NCBI RefSeq assembly: GCF_030684035.1
Contig: NZ_JAUXPI010000023.1
Coordinates: 16,203-80,202, forward strand
Source: Phaeovulum sp.
Lineage (GTDB): Bacteria; Pseudomonadota; Alphaproteobacteria; Rhodobacterales; Rhodobacteraceae
Length of the DNA: 64,000 nucleotides
Direction: 5' to 3'
This document shows positions 44,762 to 53,655 of this stretch, one piece after another; within the stretch, counting starts at the first letter, position 1, and each line of letters begins with the position of its first letter. The translations under genes and the position numbers were made by a program. Below the pieces are notes generated by a model. The model was not told where the DNA came from and searched no databases. It saw only the letters and a list, made by a program, of their open reading frames with translations.

Positions 44762-46057
44762 TTACTCCGCCGCCATCGCGCTCAGTCGACCCGTCTTGCG
44801 GGCCTTGATGCGGTCTTCGATCTCGCCCCGGAACTGCCGCACGAGGCCCTGAATCGGCCAAGCCGCCGCATCCCCTAGCGCACAGATGGTGTGGCCCTCG
44901 ACCTGCTTGGTGACCGACAGAAGCATGTCGATTTCTTCAAGCTCGGCCTCGCCGCGCACCAGCCTGTCCATCACCCGCATCATCCAGCCGGTGCCTTCGC
45001 GGCAGGGCGTGCACTGACCGCAAGACTCGTGCTTGTAGAACTTCGACAGCCGCCAGATCGCCTTGATGATGTCGGTGGACTGGTCCATCACGATGATCGC
45101 CGCAGTGCCAAGCCCCGATTTCGCATCGCGCAGCCAGTCGAAATCCATCAGGGCTTCGTCCGATTGCGCCGCGTTCAGCATCGGCACCGAAGACCCGCCG
45201 GGGATCACCGCCTTGAGGTTGTTCCAGCCGCCGCGCACCCCGCCCGCGTGCCGTTCAAGGATCTCCTTCAAGGGCGTCGACATCGCGTCTTCGACCACGC
45301 AGGGGTTGTTCACATGGCCCGAGATGGCGAAAAGCTTGGTGCCGGTATTGTTCGGCCGCCCGAAACCGGAAAACCAGGTCGCCCCGCGCCGCAGGATGGT
45401 TGGCACCACGGCGATGGATTCGACGTTGTTCACCGTCGAGGGGCAGCCATAAAGGCCCGAGGCGGCGGGGAACGGCGGTTTCATCCGCGGCATGCCCTTT
45501 TTGCCTTCAAGGCTTTCCAGCATCGCGGTTTCCTCGCCGCAAATATAGGCCCCCGCGCCGTGGTGCAGGTAAAGCTGGTAGTCGTAGCCCGAGCCGCAGG
45601 CGTTCTTGCCGATCAGCCCCGCGTCATAGCATTCGTCGATCGCTGCCTGCAGCACCTCGCGCTCGCGGATGTATTCGCCGCGAATGTAGATGTAACCCGC
45701 ATCGGCCCCCATGGCGAAACCGGCGATCAGCGCGCCTTCGATCAGGGTGTGCGGATCATGCCGCATGATCTCGCGGTCCTTGCAGGTTCCGGGCTCGGAT
45801 TCGTCGGCGTTGACGATGAGATAGGACGGGCGGCCATCAGACTGCTTGGGCATGAACGACCATTTGAGCCCGGTGGGAAAGCCCGCGCCGCCCCGGCCGC
45901 GCAAACCGGAAGCCTTGATCTGATCGACGATCCAGTCGCGCCCCTGCGCCAGTATGCCCGCCGTGCCATCCCAGTGCCCGCGCTTGCGCGCACCGGCAAG
46001 GCTGCGGTCGTGCATCCCGTAAAGGTTGGTGAAGATCCGATCCTGATCTTTCAGCAT
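44762..46057 (-). CDS. nuoF: NADH-quinone oxidoreductase subunit F
   Basis: A 431-residue subunit that binds NADH and FMN. The flavin/NADH glycine-rich segment is [16 protein letters not shown] and the cluster N3 motif is [14 protein letters not shown] with a fourth cysteine in TICALGD. It lies 10 bp after the small two-helix protein gene. It is a core enzyme of electron entry from NADH. Confidence 0.97.
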   Translation of the reverse strand: MLKDQDRIFTNLYGMHDRSLAGARKRGHWDGTAGILAQGRDWIVDQIKASGLRGRGGAGFPTGLKWSFMPKQSDGRPSYLIVNADESEPGTCKDREIMRHDPHTLIEGALIAGFAMGADAGYIYIRGEYIREREVLQAAIDECYDAGLIGKNACGSGYDYQLYLHHGAGAYICGEETAMLESLEGKKGMPRMKPPFPAASGLYGCPSTVNNVESIAVVPTILRRGATWFSGFGRPNNTGTKLFAISGHVNNPCVVEDAMSTPLKEILERHAGGVRGGWNNLKAVIPGGSSVPMLNAAQSDEALMDFDWLRDAKSGLGTAAIIVMDQSTDIIKAIWRLSKFYKHESCGQCTPCREGTGWMMRVMDRLVRGEAELEEIDMLLSVTKQVEGHTICALGDAAAWPIQGLVRQFRGEIEDRIKARKTGRLSAMAAE

Positions 46058-46067
46058 ATCAATTCCC

Positions 46068-46298
46068 TCAATGCCCTCTGCGGCGTTGCCGCCGCCAGAT
46101 GCGCCATGTCACGACCAGCGCCCAGATGAACGCGGCACCCGCCGCAAGATCGGCAAGCAGCACATAGCGGATATTCCACCCGCCCCGCGCCGCCAGCCAT
46201 TGCACCGCCACCCAGACCAGCGCGGCAACGGCGATGACAAGCGCCACCAAGCGCATCTCGCCCCCTTGCCGGTTTGGTCCAAGGCTGTGCCGCATCAT
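46068..46298 (-). CDS. small two-helix membrane protein (DUF5337-like) in nuo operon
   Basis: A 76-residue protein with two membrane helices (about 17-35 and 45-64) and a basic end [11 protein letters not shown]. It resembles the small proteins labelled DUF5337 found between nuoE and nuoF in Rhodobacteraceae; this family name is from memory. The start at 46298 overlaps the preceding gene by ATGA; an in-frame ATG at 46256 with GGGGG upstream is an alternative, giving 62 residues. Function unknown. Confidence 0.65.
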   Translation of the reverse strand: MMRHSLGPNRQGGEMRLVALVIAVAALVWVAVQWLAARGGWNIRYVLLADLAAGAAFIWALVVTWRIWRRQRRRGH

Positions 46299-47185
46299 TC
46301 AGTGCCCTTGTAAACGTCGCCCTCGGCGACCCGGCGCGAAAACGCGGTGGCACCGCCCGCAGAAAGCGTTTTCGCCTGCTCTACCCAGCCATCGCGCACG
46401 ATCCGGCCGGAGAAGCCTTCAAGCCTTGCGTCAATGGCCTCGATATCCTTCGGCCCCCATGCGGCGATCTGGTCGTAGTGCCAGATGCCGTTGGTATTGA
46501 GCAGTTTTTCGAACTTCGGCCCGACGCCCTTGATCGCCTTCAGATCGTCGGCCTTGCCGCCACGCGGTTCGGCGAGCAGCTCCGGCGCGCCGTCCACCGT
46601 TGCGGCGGCTGCGGCTGCGGCAGCGCGGGCCTGGCGGGCGGCGCGGCGGGCCGCGCGCGCTTCGCGCTCCGCCTTGGTCAGCTTCGGCTTTGCAGGCGCA
46701 TCGGTGGCGGTCGCGGCAGCTTCGGCGGCTGCCTGCTTGCGGCGCGCGACGCGCGCGGCGCGCAAGGCGGCGCGGTCAGGTGCCGGGGACGCGGGCGCGA
46801 TCTCGGCGGCTTGGGTGACGGCATCTGCGGTGACTGCGGCTTCGGACCGGGCTTGCACCGGCGCTGCGGTCGGGGCGATGGGCGCGGCCTCTGGCTCGGG
46901 CAAGACGGCGGCTTCCGGCGAAACTTCGGGTTCCGGCACCGCTGCCACCTCCGGCGGAGCTTCCGGTGCCTGCGGCACCGCAGCTACCGCGCTGGCCACC
47001 GCTTCGGCCTTTGCCGAACCGCGGCAGAAGGCGAGGACCATGCCAGCACCGGCGAGCACAAAAACCGACAGCCCCAAAAACGCCGCCGGGGCCAGTGCCA
47101 TGTGCAGCGCCAGACGCAACAGCGCCGCGACGGCAACCCCTGCCACCGCCCCGGCTATCCAGCAATTTCTCGTGCAAACTGTCAT
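46295..47185 (-). CDS. membrane protein with C-terminal NuoE-extension domain
   Basis: A 296-residue protein: two membrane helices at about 8-28 and 32-54, a long Ala/Pro/Glu-rich then Ala/Arg-rich linker (about 55-210), and a C-terminal domain of about 70 residues (ADDLKAIKGVGPKFEKLL...HYDQIAAW...[18 protein letters not shown]). This domain is clearly related to the C-terminal extension of the NuoE encoded next to it. It probably places that helix-hairpin-helix-like domain at the membrane. No catalytic motif is seen. Confidence 0.75.
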   Translation of the reverse strand: MTVCTRNCWIAGAVAGVAVAALLRLALHMALAPAAFLGLSVFVLAGAGMVLAFCRGSAKAEAVASAVAAVPQAPEAPPEVAAVPEPEVSPEAAVLPEPEAAPIAPTAAPVQARSEAAVTADAVTQAAEIAPASPAPDRAALRAARVARRKQAAAEAAATATDAPAKPKLTKAEREARAARRAARQARAAAAAAAATVDGAPELLAEPRGGKADDLKAIKGVGPKFEKLLNTNGIWHYDQIAAWGPKDIEAIDARLEGFSGRIVRDGWVEQAKTLSAGGATAFSRRVAEGDVYKGTE

Positions 47186-47218
47186 CTGTCCCTCGCTCCG
47201 GCTCTCTGGCCTGTTTGC

Positions 47219-48304
47219 TCACTTGTCCTTGTCGTAAAGCCCTTCCTTGCGCGCCCGCGCTGCAAATTCGGTCACCGCCCCGGTTGCGAGCATCTTGGCC
47301 TGCTCAACCCAGCCATCGCGGCTGGCGCGGCCCTTGAAACCTTCGAGATTGTCATCGACCCAGGCGAGTTCGGCGGCGCTCCAGTCGGCGATCTGGTCGT
47401 AATGGAAAAAGCCGAGGCTGTGCAGCAGGGTTTCGAGCTTTGGCCCGACGCCCTTTATGAGCTTGAGATCGTCGGCAGTGCCGCCGCGCGCCACCGCCAG
47501 CACGGCGGGCTTGGCCAGCGCCGTCGAGGGGGCAGCCGCGGGTGCCGGTGCCGGTGCGGGCCTCGTCGCCTGGGCGGGCGCAGCCGCAGCTTTCGCCGCG
47601 CCAAGCCAAGGCGTCAGCACCGGCACCTCGCTGCCGTCGATGCGCTTCACCGTATCGCCCAGTTTGAGCGCCTGCGTCACCGTGGCGTTATGCGCCGCCT
47701 TGCCCTCGGTGCCTGCGGTCAGCGCGGTCAGCCCAGCGGCGGGCTCGGCAGCATAGCGGCCGGTTTGCGAACCGGGTTGCGGCACCCGCCCGGCAGCGAA
47801 TTCATCGAGAATGCGGGCAAAACTTTCTGCGGTCAGATCCTCGTAATAATCCTTGCCGATCTGCGCCATCGGCGCGTTGGCGCAGGCACCGAGGCATTCG
47901 ACCTCTTCCCACGAAAACTTGCCATCGGCCGAAAGCGTGTGCGGCGTCGGCGCGATGCGTTCGCGGCAGACGGCATAAAGGTTTTCCGCCCCGCAGATCA
48001 TGCACGAGGTGGTGCCACAAATCTGGATATGCGCAACTGAACCAACGGGTTGAAGCTGAAACATGAAGTAGAATGTGGCCACTTCGAGCGCCCGGATATA
48101 GGCCATGCCCAGCATGTCGGCCACATGTTCGATGGCGGGCTTGGTCAGCCAACCCTCCTGCTCCTGTGCGCGCCACAAAAGCGGAATGATCGCGCTGGCC
48201 TGGCGGCCTGCGGGGTATTTGGTAATCTGCGCCTCGGCCCATTTCAGGTTGGCGGGGGTGAAGGCAAAGCTTTCGGGTTGGTCGGCGTGAAGGCGGCGCA
48301 GCAT
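47219..48304 (-). CDS. nuoE: NADH-quinone oxidoreductase subunit E with C-terminal extension
   Basis: A 361-residue protein. The first ~175 residues are a standard NuoE: thioredoxin-like fold with [2Fe-2S] cluster N1a ligands C96, C101, C137, C141 (CGTTSC and ECLGAC). A linker of about 95 Ala/Pro-rich residues follows, then a helix-hairpin-helix-like domain (about 275-345: [18 protein letters not shown]...HYDQIADW...[18 protein letters not shown]). Typical NuoE is about 165-240 residues, so the tail is an addition. The start overlaps nuoD by ATGA. Confidence 0.95.
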   Translation of the reverse strand: MLRRLHADQPESFAFTPANLKWAEAQITKYPAGRQASAIIPLLWRAQEQEGWLTKPAIEHVADMLGMAYIRALEVATFYFMFQLQPVGSVAHIQICGTTSCMICGAENLYAVCRERIAPTPHTLSADGKFSWEEVECLGACANAPMAQIGKDYYEDLTAESFARILDEFAAGRVPQPGSQTGRYAAEPAAGLTALTAGTEGKAAHNATVTQALKLGDTVKRIDGSEVPVLTPWLGAAKAAAAPAQATRPAPAPAPAAAPSTALAKPAVLAVARGGTADDLKLIKGVGPKLETLLHSLGFFHYDQIADWSAAELAWVDDNLEGFKGRASRDGWVEQAKMLATGAVTEFAARARKEGLYDKDK

Positions 48305-49545
48305 CAGCGGTCAATCTCCCCGAAGACGATGTCGAGCGAGCCGATGATCGCGGAGATATCGGCCAGCAAATGGCCCTTGGCCATATGATCGATGGATTGC
48401 AGGTGCGGGTAGCCGGGCGCGCGGATTTTCGCGCGGTAGGGCTTGTTGGTGCCGTCAGCCACCAAATAGACGCCAAATTCGCCCTTGGGTGCCTCGATGG
48501 CGGCGTAAATCTCGCCCGCGGGCACATGGAAGCCTTCGGTGTAAAGCTTGAAATGGTGGATCAGGCTTTCCATGCTGGTCTTCATGTCGGCGCGCTTGGG
48601 CGGCGTCAGCTTGCCGCGCGCCAGCACATCGCCTTGCCCTTCGGGCGCGCGCAGCTTGGCCACCGCCTGCTGGATGATGCCGATCGACTGGCGCATTTCC
48701 TCCATCCGGCAAAGGTAGCGGTCGTAGCAGTCGCCATTTTTGCCAACCGGCACCTGAAAGGCGAATTCGTCATAGCATTCATAGGGCTGGGCGCGACGCA
48801 GATCCCAGGCGAAGCCCGAGCCGCGCACCATCACGCCGCTATAGCCCCAGTTCTGGATATCATCCTCGGTGACCACGCCGACATCGACGTTACGCTGCTT
48901 GAAGATGCGGTTGTCGGTCAGAAGCCCGTCGATATCCTGCAGCATCTTCAGGAAACGCGGGGCCCATGCCTCGACATCGTCAAGAAAATCTGGCGTCACA
49001 TCCTGATGCACCCCGCCGGGGCGGAAATAGGCCGCGTGCATCCGCGCGCCGCTGGCCCGTTCGGAAAAGTTCATCAGCTGTTCGCGGTGGTCGTAAAGCC
49101 AAAGCTGCGGCGTCAGCGCGCCAACGTCGCCCGCCTGCGAGCCGACGTTCAGCAGGTGGTTCAAGAGCCGCCCCATTTCCGAAAAGAGCACCCGCAGCAG
49201 GCTGGCGCGACGCGGCGCCGCAACCCCCGTCAACCGCTCGATCGCCAGGCACCAGGCGTGCTCCTGATTGATCGGGGCGACATAATCGAGTCGGTCGAAA
49301 TAGGGCAGGTTCTGCAGATAGGTGCGGCTTTCCATCAGCTTTTCAGTGCCGCGATGCAAGAGGCCGATATGCGGGTCGGCGCGTTCCACCACTTCGCCGT
49401 CAAGCTCCAGCAGCATTCTCAAAACACCATGCGCCGCCGGGTGTTGCGGCCCGAAGTTGATGTTGAAATTGCGGATCTTCTGCTCGCCGGTCAGGGCTTC
49501 GTCAAAGCTGCCATCCATCGCGTCCACCTTCATCCGTTTCGCCAA
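48304..49545 (-). CDS. nuoD: NADH-quinone oxidoreductase subunit D
   Basis: A 413-residue core subunit that, with NuoB, forms the quinone site near cluster N2. The hallmark [14 protein letters not shown] contains the quinone-contacting histidine, and [33 protein letters not shown] follows. It ends in the conserved [13 protein letters not shown]. The start at 49545 gives an N-terminus slightly variable between relatives. It is separate from nuoC, as in Paracoccus. Confidence 0.97.
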   Translation of the reverse strand: MAKRMKVDAMDGSFDEALTGEQKIRNFNINFGPQHPAAHGVLRMLLELDGEVVERADPHIGLLHRGTEKLMESRTYLQNLPYFDRLDYVAPINQEHAWCLAIERLTGVAAPRRASLLRVLFSEMGRLLNHLLNVGSQAGDVGALTPQLWLYDHREQLMNFSERASGARMHAAYFRPGGVHQDVTPDFLDDVEAWAPRFLKMLQDIDGLLTDNRIFKQRNVDVGVVTEDDIQNWGYSGVMVRGSGFAWDLRRAQPYECYDEFAFQVPVGKNGDCYDRYLCRMEEMRQSIGIIQQAVAKLRAPEGQGDVLARGKLTPPKRADMKTSMESLIHHFKLYTEGFHVPAGEIYAAIEAPKGEFGVYLVADGTNKPYRAKIRAPGYPHLQSIDHMAKGHLLADISAIIGSLDIVFGEIDR

Positions 49546-49572
49546 AGCGGTCCCGCTGGGGGTCGCCCGGTC

Positions 49573-50172
49573 TCAGGCTTTCTTCTCGTCGCCGGGAAGC
49601 ACGTACTCCGCCCCTTCCCAGGGGCTGAGAAAGTCGAACTGCCGGTAATCCTGGGCCAGCTTCACCGGTTCATAGACCACCCGCTTCAGCGCTTCGTCAT
49701 AGCGCACCTCGACATAGCCCGAGGTCGGAAAATCCTTGCGCAGCGGGTGCCCGGCAAAACCGTAATCGGTCAGCAGGCGGCGCAAATCGGGATGACCTGC
49801 AAAGAGGATGCCGAACATGTCGAACACTTCGCGCTCATACCAGCTTGCGCCGGGGAAGACCCCGGTGATGGTCGCAACCTGTTCATCTTCGCGCAGCGCA
49901 AGTTTCACCCGGATGCGGTGGTTTTGATACATCGAGAGCAGGTGATAGACGACATCGAAGCGCGCCGCGCGCGTCGGCCAATCGACGGCAGTGATATCGA
50001 CGAGTGTCGAAAACTTGCACGCCGAATCTGCCCGCAAAAATTCGATGAAGCCGGCGATGCAGTTTGGCACCACCGTTACCGTCAGCTCGCCGTTGGCGAT
50101 GCTGGTCTTCAGCACCTCATCGGGGCGGCGCATCTCGATATGGGCGGCCAGTTCCTTCAGGGCTTCGGACAT
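49573..50172 (-). CDS. nuoC: NADH-quinone oxidoreductase subunit C
   Basis: A 199-residue peripheral-arm subunit. It has the signature [41 protein letters not shown]. It supports the N2-bearing NuoB/D region. It lies 12 bp after nuoB and 27 bp before nuoD. Confidence 0.97.
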   Translation of the reverse strand: MSEALKELAAHIEMRRPDEVLKTSIANGELTVTVVPNCIAGFIEFLRADSACKFSTLVDITAVDWPTRAARFDVVYHLLSMYQNHRIRVKLALREDEQVATITGVFPGASWYEREVFDMFGILFAGHPDLRRLLTDYGFAGHPLRKDFPTSGYVEVRYDEALKRVVYEPVKLAQDYRQFDFLSPWEGAEYVLPGDEKKA

Positions 50173-50184
50173 GACTTTCTCCCC

Positions 50185-50718
50185 TCAGCGGACCAGAGTG
50201 CCGGTGCGACGGATGCGCCGCTGCAATTGCAGCACAGCGTAAAGCAACGCCTCGGCGCTTGGCGGGCAGCCCGGCACATAGATATCGACCGGCACGATCC
50301 GGTCGCAGCCGCGCACCACCGAATAGCTGTAGTGGTAATAGCCACCGCCATTGGCGCACGAACCCATGCTGATCACATAGCGCGGCTCTGGCATCTGGTC
50401 ATAGACCTTGCGCAGCGCCGGGGCCATCTTGTTGGTCAGCGTGCCGGCCACGATCATCACGTCTGACTGGCGCGGCGAGGCGCGGGGGGCAAAACCATAG
50501 CGTTCCGCATCATAGCGCGGCATTGCCACATGCATCATCCCGACCGCGCAGCAGGCCAGGCCGAAGGTCATCCAGTGCAAGCTGCCGTTGCGCGCCCAGG
50601 CGATGATATCCTCGACCGAGGTCAGCACAAAGCCCTTGTCCTGCAACTGATCGTTAAGCGCAGCGGTGGCCGCATCCATAGCCGGGGCTGCTTCGGCGGG
50701 CTTCGAGATCACGCCCAT
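50185..50718 (-). CDS. nuoB: NADH-quinone oxidoreductase subunit B
   Basis: A 177-residue subunit that ligates cluster N2: [10 protein letters not shown] supplies two adjacent cysteines, GSCANGG the third and [12 protein letters not shown] the fourth. I start at 50718 ([14 protein letters not shown]), which has GGGAG 7 nt upstream and overlaps the nuoA stop by 10 bp; the frame can extend seven codons further. Confidence 0.96.
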   Translation of the reverse strand: MGVISKPAEAAPAMDAATAALNDQLQDKGFVLTSVEDIIAWARNGSLHWMTFGLACCAVGMMHVAMPRYDAERYGFAPRASPRQSDVMIVAGTLTNKMAPALRKVYDQMPEPRYVISMGSCANGGGYYHYSYSVVRGCDRIVPVDIYVPGCPPSAEALLYAVLQLQRRIRRTGTLVR

Positions 50719-51074
50719 TCCAGCGCTCCCTTTTTCCATTCATAGGCAAAGCCCACGGTCAGCACCCCGAGGAAAACCATCATCGACCAGAAGGCGACCG
50801 TGCTGAGCGAGCCGAAGGCCACCGCCCAGGGAAACAGGAACGCCACTTCGAGGTCGAAGATGATGAACAGGATCGACACGAGGTAAAACCGCACATCGAA
50901 TTTCATCCGCGCGTCGTCCATGGCGGGGAAGCCACATTCATAGGCCGACACTTTCTCCGGGTCGGGGTTGAACACCGCGATCACCGCCGCCGCCGCGATC
51001 AGGACAATGCCAAGCGCGAAGGACATGAACAGGAAAATGATGATGGGAAGGTATTCTCGCAGCAGATCGTCCAC
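50709..51074 (-). CDS. nuoA: NADH-quinone oxidoreductase subunit A
   Basis: A 121-residue three-helix membrane subunit, first gene of the operon. Motifs are [41 protein letters not shown]. Its start is GTG at 51074, preceded by GAGGGAG with a 6-nt spacer. The promoter is about 50-80 bp upstream. Cys in YECG is the conserved residue exposed in the deactive enzyme of relatives. Confidence 0.97.
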   Translation of the reverse strand: MDDLLREYLPIIIFLFMSFALGIVLIAAAAVIAVFNPDPEKVSAYECGFPAMDDARMKFDVRFYLVSILFIIFDLEVAFLFPWAVAFGSLSTVAFWSMMVFLGVLTVGFAYEWKKGALEWA

Positions 51075-51125
51075 TGGTGGCTCCCTCTTTCCGCGAGGCG
51101 GGCTCGCGCAGGTTCCGGTGAGCGT

Positions 51126-51154
51126 GGTTTAGCGGGGTGGCTTGCCGGGGTCAA
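51126..51154 (-). promoter_or_regulatory. predicted nuo operon promoter
   Basis: On the minus strand TTGACC (51154-51149) and TAAACC (51131-51126) with an exact 17-bp spacer. Transcription would begin near 51119, giving a 45-nt leader to the nuoA GTG. The rest of the 289-bp gap up to the liuC-type stop shows no gene. Confidence 0.65.
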
Positions 51155-51363
51155 CCGAAGCCGGTGCGGAATGCACGGCTTTCGCAAGGCTGTTGCAGGG
51201 CGGATTGCGGCGTTGCCGACACCGCCCGTGTCGGCGCGTGGCAGCCGCCCCCGAACCGCAGCCGCCCAGGCCATGCCAGCTTCATCGGCACCGCCAGAAA
51301 CAGGCGCGACGCGGCCGCAGTTCCGGCAAGGGTTCAGACGGTAATGGCTGTGATTGCGCTACC

Positions 51364-52146
51364 TTATATTGCCCAATCGGGCCTGCGCTTGCCAAAAAAC
51401 GCGGCAATGCCCTCGACCGCCTCGGGGCTTTCCCAGCGTGCCACGAGGCCCGCGATCGAGGCCTCGATAATTTCGGCATCGATGCGCGGGCCAAGCGCAC
51501 GGGCTTGCGCCTTGGCCTCGGCCACCGCCCCCGGGGCACAGGAAAGGTAGGGAACCACCTCCGCCTCGATCGCTGCATCAAGCGCCTGCGGCGCTACGAC
51601 GCGGGCAAGAAGATTGAGCTGCACCGCCTCATCGGCATCAAAAAGGCGCGACGACATGAAGACCCGGCGCGCCAGTGATTCCCCCATGCGGGCAAGCACA
51701 TAGGGGCCGATGGTGGCGGGAATCAGCCCAAGCCGGGTTTCGGTAAAGCCAAACCGGCTGCCAGCGGCACCAATTGCGACATCGCAGACCGCCATCATGC
51801 CGACGCCGCCGCCGAAGGCGTTGCCGTGGACGCGCCCGATCACCGGCTTGGGGCAGGTGTTGAGCGCGTTGAGCATGCCCGCCAGCGCGCGCGCGCTTGC
51901 CGCACGGGTCTTGGCATCAGCGCCGATCTGCGCCTGCATCCAGGCCAGATCGCCCCCGGCGCAGAAACTCGGGCCGTCGGCGGCCAGCACCACCACCCGC
52001 ACCGCCGGGTCGGCACCAAGCGCCTCTGCCGCGCCGGTCAGCTCGGCGATCATCGCAGCGGAAAGCGCGTTGTGCTTTTCCGGCCGCGCCAGCACCAGCC
52101 GCGCCACGCCGCGCGCATCCCGTTCCATACGGATCGTTTCGCTCAT
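51364..52146 (-). CDS. methylglutaconyl-CoA hydratase (enoyl-CoA hydratase family)
   Basis: A 260-residue crotonase-family enzyme. GPSFCAGGDLAWM and the helix NAFGGGVGMMAVCD are the oxyanion-hole elements, and RFGFTETRLGLIPATI follows. Its place as the last gene of a leucine-degradation operon identifies the likely step: hydration of 3-methylglutaconyl-CoA to HMG-CoA. It overlaps the HMG-CoA lyase gene by ATGA. From sequence alone it could be a generic enoyl-CoA hydratase; context carries the assignment. The usual name would be liuC. Confidence 0.87.
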   Translation of the reverse strand: MSETIRMERDARGVARLVLARPEKHNALSAAMIAELTGAAEALGADPAVRVVVLAADGPSFCAGGDLAWMQAQIGADAKTRAASARALAGMLNALNTCPKPVIGRVHGNAFGGGVGMMAVCDVAIGAAGSRFGFTETRLGLIPATIGPYVLARMGESLARRVFMSSRLFDADEAVQLNLLARVVAPQALDAAIEAEVVPYLSCAPGAVAEAKAQARALGPRIDAEIIEASIAGLVARWESPEAVEGIAAFFGKRRPDWAI

Positions 52147-53009
52147 GCGCCGTCCCCCTTGCTGCGCAGGCCCCGCGCGAATGCCGCCGCCTTGGCCAGA
52201 ACTGCGGCATCAAGCCCGGTCTCATAGCCCAACTCCGCCAGACGCGCGGCAACCGCTTCGGTCGCCACATTGCCTGCGGCACCGGGCGCATAGGGGCAGC
52301 CACCAAGCCCCCCCACCGCGGCATCGAAAACCCGCAGGCCGAGCGCCAGCGAGGCTTCGATATTGGCGAGCGCGCGGCCGGCGGTGTCGTGATAGTGCCC
52401 GGCCAGCCGCTCGGGCGGCAGTTCGTTCAGCACCGCGCGCAGCATCGCGCTGATGCTTTCTGGCCGTGCCTGGCCGATGGTATCGCCCAGGCTGACCTCG
52501 TAGCAGCCAAGCGCCCGCAGCGCCGCCACCACCCGAGCCGCCGAAGCCGGTTGGGTTGGCCCGTCAAAGGGGCAGTCGGTGACCATCGAAACATAACCGC
52601 GCATCGGCACCCCGTCATTGCGCGCCGATGCAGCCACCGGGGCGAAGCGCGCAAGGCTTTCCGCGATGGTGCAGTTGAGGTTCGCCTGGCTGAAACCTTC
52701 CGAGGCAGAGGCAAAGATCGCCACCTCATCGGCCGCCGCCGCCCGCGCCGCGGCATAGCCCCTGAGGTTCGGCGTCAGCGCCGCATAGCGCACCCCGGGC
52801 GCGCGGGTGATGCCTGCCAGAACTGCGGCAGAATCGGCCATTTGCGGCACCCACCTGGGGCTGACGAAACTTGCCACCTCGATGCGACGGAACCCGGCGC
52901 GGCTGAGCAGATCGACCAGCGCCACCTTTTCAGCGGTGCTGATCGGCCGTTTTTCGTTCTGCAAGCCGTCGCGCGGCCCGACCTCGAAAATCTCGACCCG
53001 CTCAGCCAT
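52143..53009 (-). CDS. hydroxymethylglutaryl-CoA lyase
   Basis: A 288-residue TIM-barrel lyase that cleaves HMG-CoA to acetoacetate and acetyl-CoA. VEIFEVGPRDGLQNEKRPI is the characteristic N-terminus with the metal-binding aspartate; SLGDTIGQARP and HYHDTAGRALANIEASLALGLRVFD supply metal ligands; GGLGGCPYAPGAAGNVATE contains the catalytic cysteine. It overlaps the GST gene by 8 bp and liuC by ATGA. It completes leucine breakdown. Confidence 0.95.
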   Translation of the reverse strand: MAERVEIFEVGPRDGLQNEKRPISTAEKVALVDLLSRAGFRRIEVASFVSPRWVPQMADSAAVLAGITRAPGVRYAALTPNLRGYAAARAAAADEVAIFASASEGFSQANLNCTIAESLARFAPVAASARNDGVPMRGYVSMVTDCPFDGPTQPASAARVVAALRALGCYEVSLGDTIGQARPESISAMLRAVLNELPPERLAGHYHDTAGRALANIEASLALGLRVFDAAVGGLGGCPYAPGAAGNVATEAVAARLAELGYETGLDAAVLAKAAAFARGLRSKGDGA

Positions 53010-53655
53010 GGCCTGGCTCCGGTGCCGGGTAGAAATCTTTGGCGTAGATCTGGCTCAGCCCATCGCGCGCCAGCGCGCGGCGGTAGGCCGGGCGTTCCGC
53101 CAGCCGCGCCAGCCAGGCCGAGACCCGAGGCAGCGCATCGAGCCGCACGAAGCGCTGCCCGATGATCGCCCCGTAGCTGACCGCAATATCCACCGCCGAA
53201 AACCCTGACGGCAGAATGAACGGGTCCGACAGGCCCCGCTCGACAACCTCCAGCGTCTTGCGCAGCCGCGCCGCTTCCAGCCGCATCAGGGTCGGGCTGC
53301 GCATCCAGTCTTCGCGCAACACCACATGTTGCTGGGTCAGGTTCGCCACATGTGCCGCAATGGTTTCAGCATAATGCAGCCATTCAAGCCAGTCTGGCCG
53401 CTCCGCCGCGGTGCCCTGCAACGCGCTGCGGGTTTCACACAGATACTGGGTGATCGCGCCGCTTTCAAACAGCGACCGCCCGTCGATCTCGAGCGCGGGC
53501 ACCCGGCCTGCGGGTGAAATTGCCAGATAGTCGGGCCCGCGCAGCGACTTGTCGAAAAAGGAATGCTCCACGACCTCGAAGCTCAGCCCCAGTTCTTCCA
53601 GCAGCCAAAGGATGCGGAAACTGCGCGACTGGGGAACATGATGCAGGCGGATCAT
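53002..53655 (-). CDS. glutathione S-transferase family protein in liu operon
   Basis: A 217-residue GST: N-terminal thioredoxin-like domain (about 1-78, with LHHVPQSRSFRILWLLEELGL and GRVPALEIDGRSLFESGAI, the gamma-glutamyl binding motif) and a helical C-terminal domain. It lies between the carboxylase alpha gene (ATGA overlap) and the HMG-CoA lyase gene (8-bp overlap), so it is co-translated with the leucine pathway. No step of leucine catabolism needs glutathione, so its role is unknown; detoxification of reactive acyl-CoA is one possibility. Confidence 0.9.
   Translation of the reverse strand: MIRLHHVPQSRSFRILWLLEELGLSFEVVEHSFFDKSLRGPDYLAISPAGRVPALEIDGRSLFESGAITQYLCETRSALQGTAAERPDWLEWLHYAETIAAHVANLTQQHVVLREDWMRSPTLMRLEAARLRKTLEVVERGLSDPFILPSGFSAVDIAVSYGAIIGQRFVRLDALPRVSAWLARLAERPAYRRALARDGLSQIYAKDFYPAPEPGHG

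Noticed and set aside
48370..50466. 698-codon frame antisense to nuoB-nuoD
   Set aside because: Shadow of conserved genes; no motif, no ribosome site.
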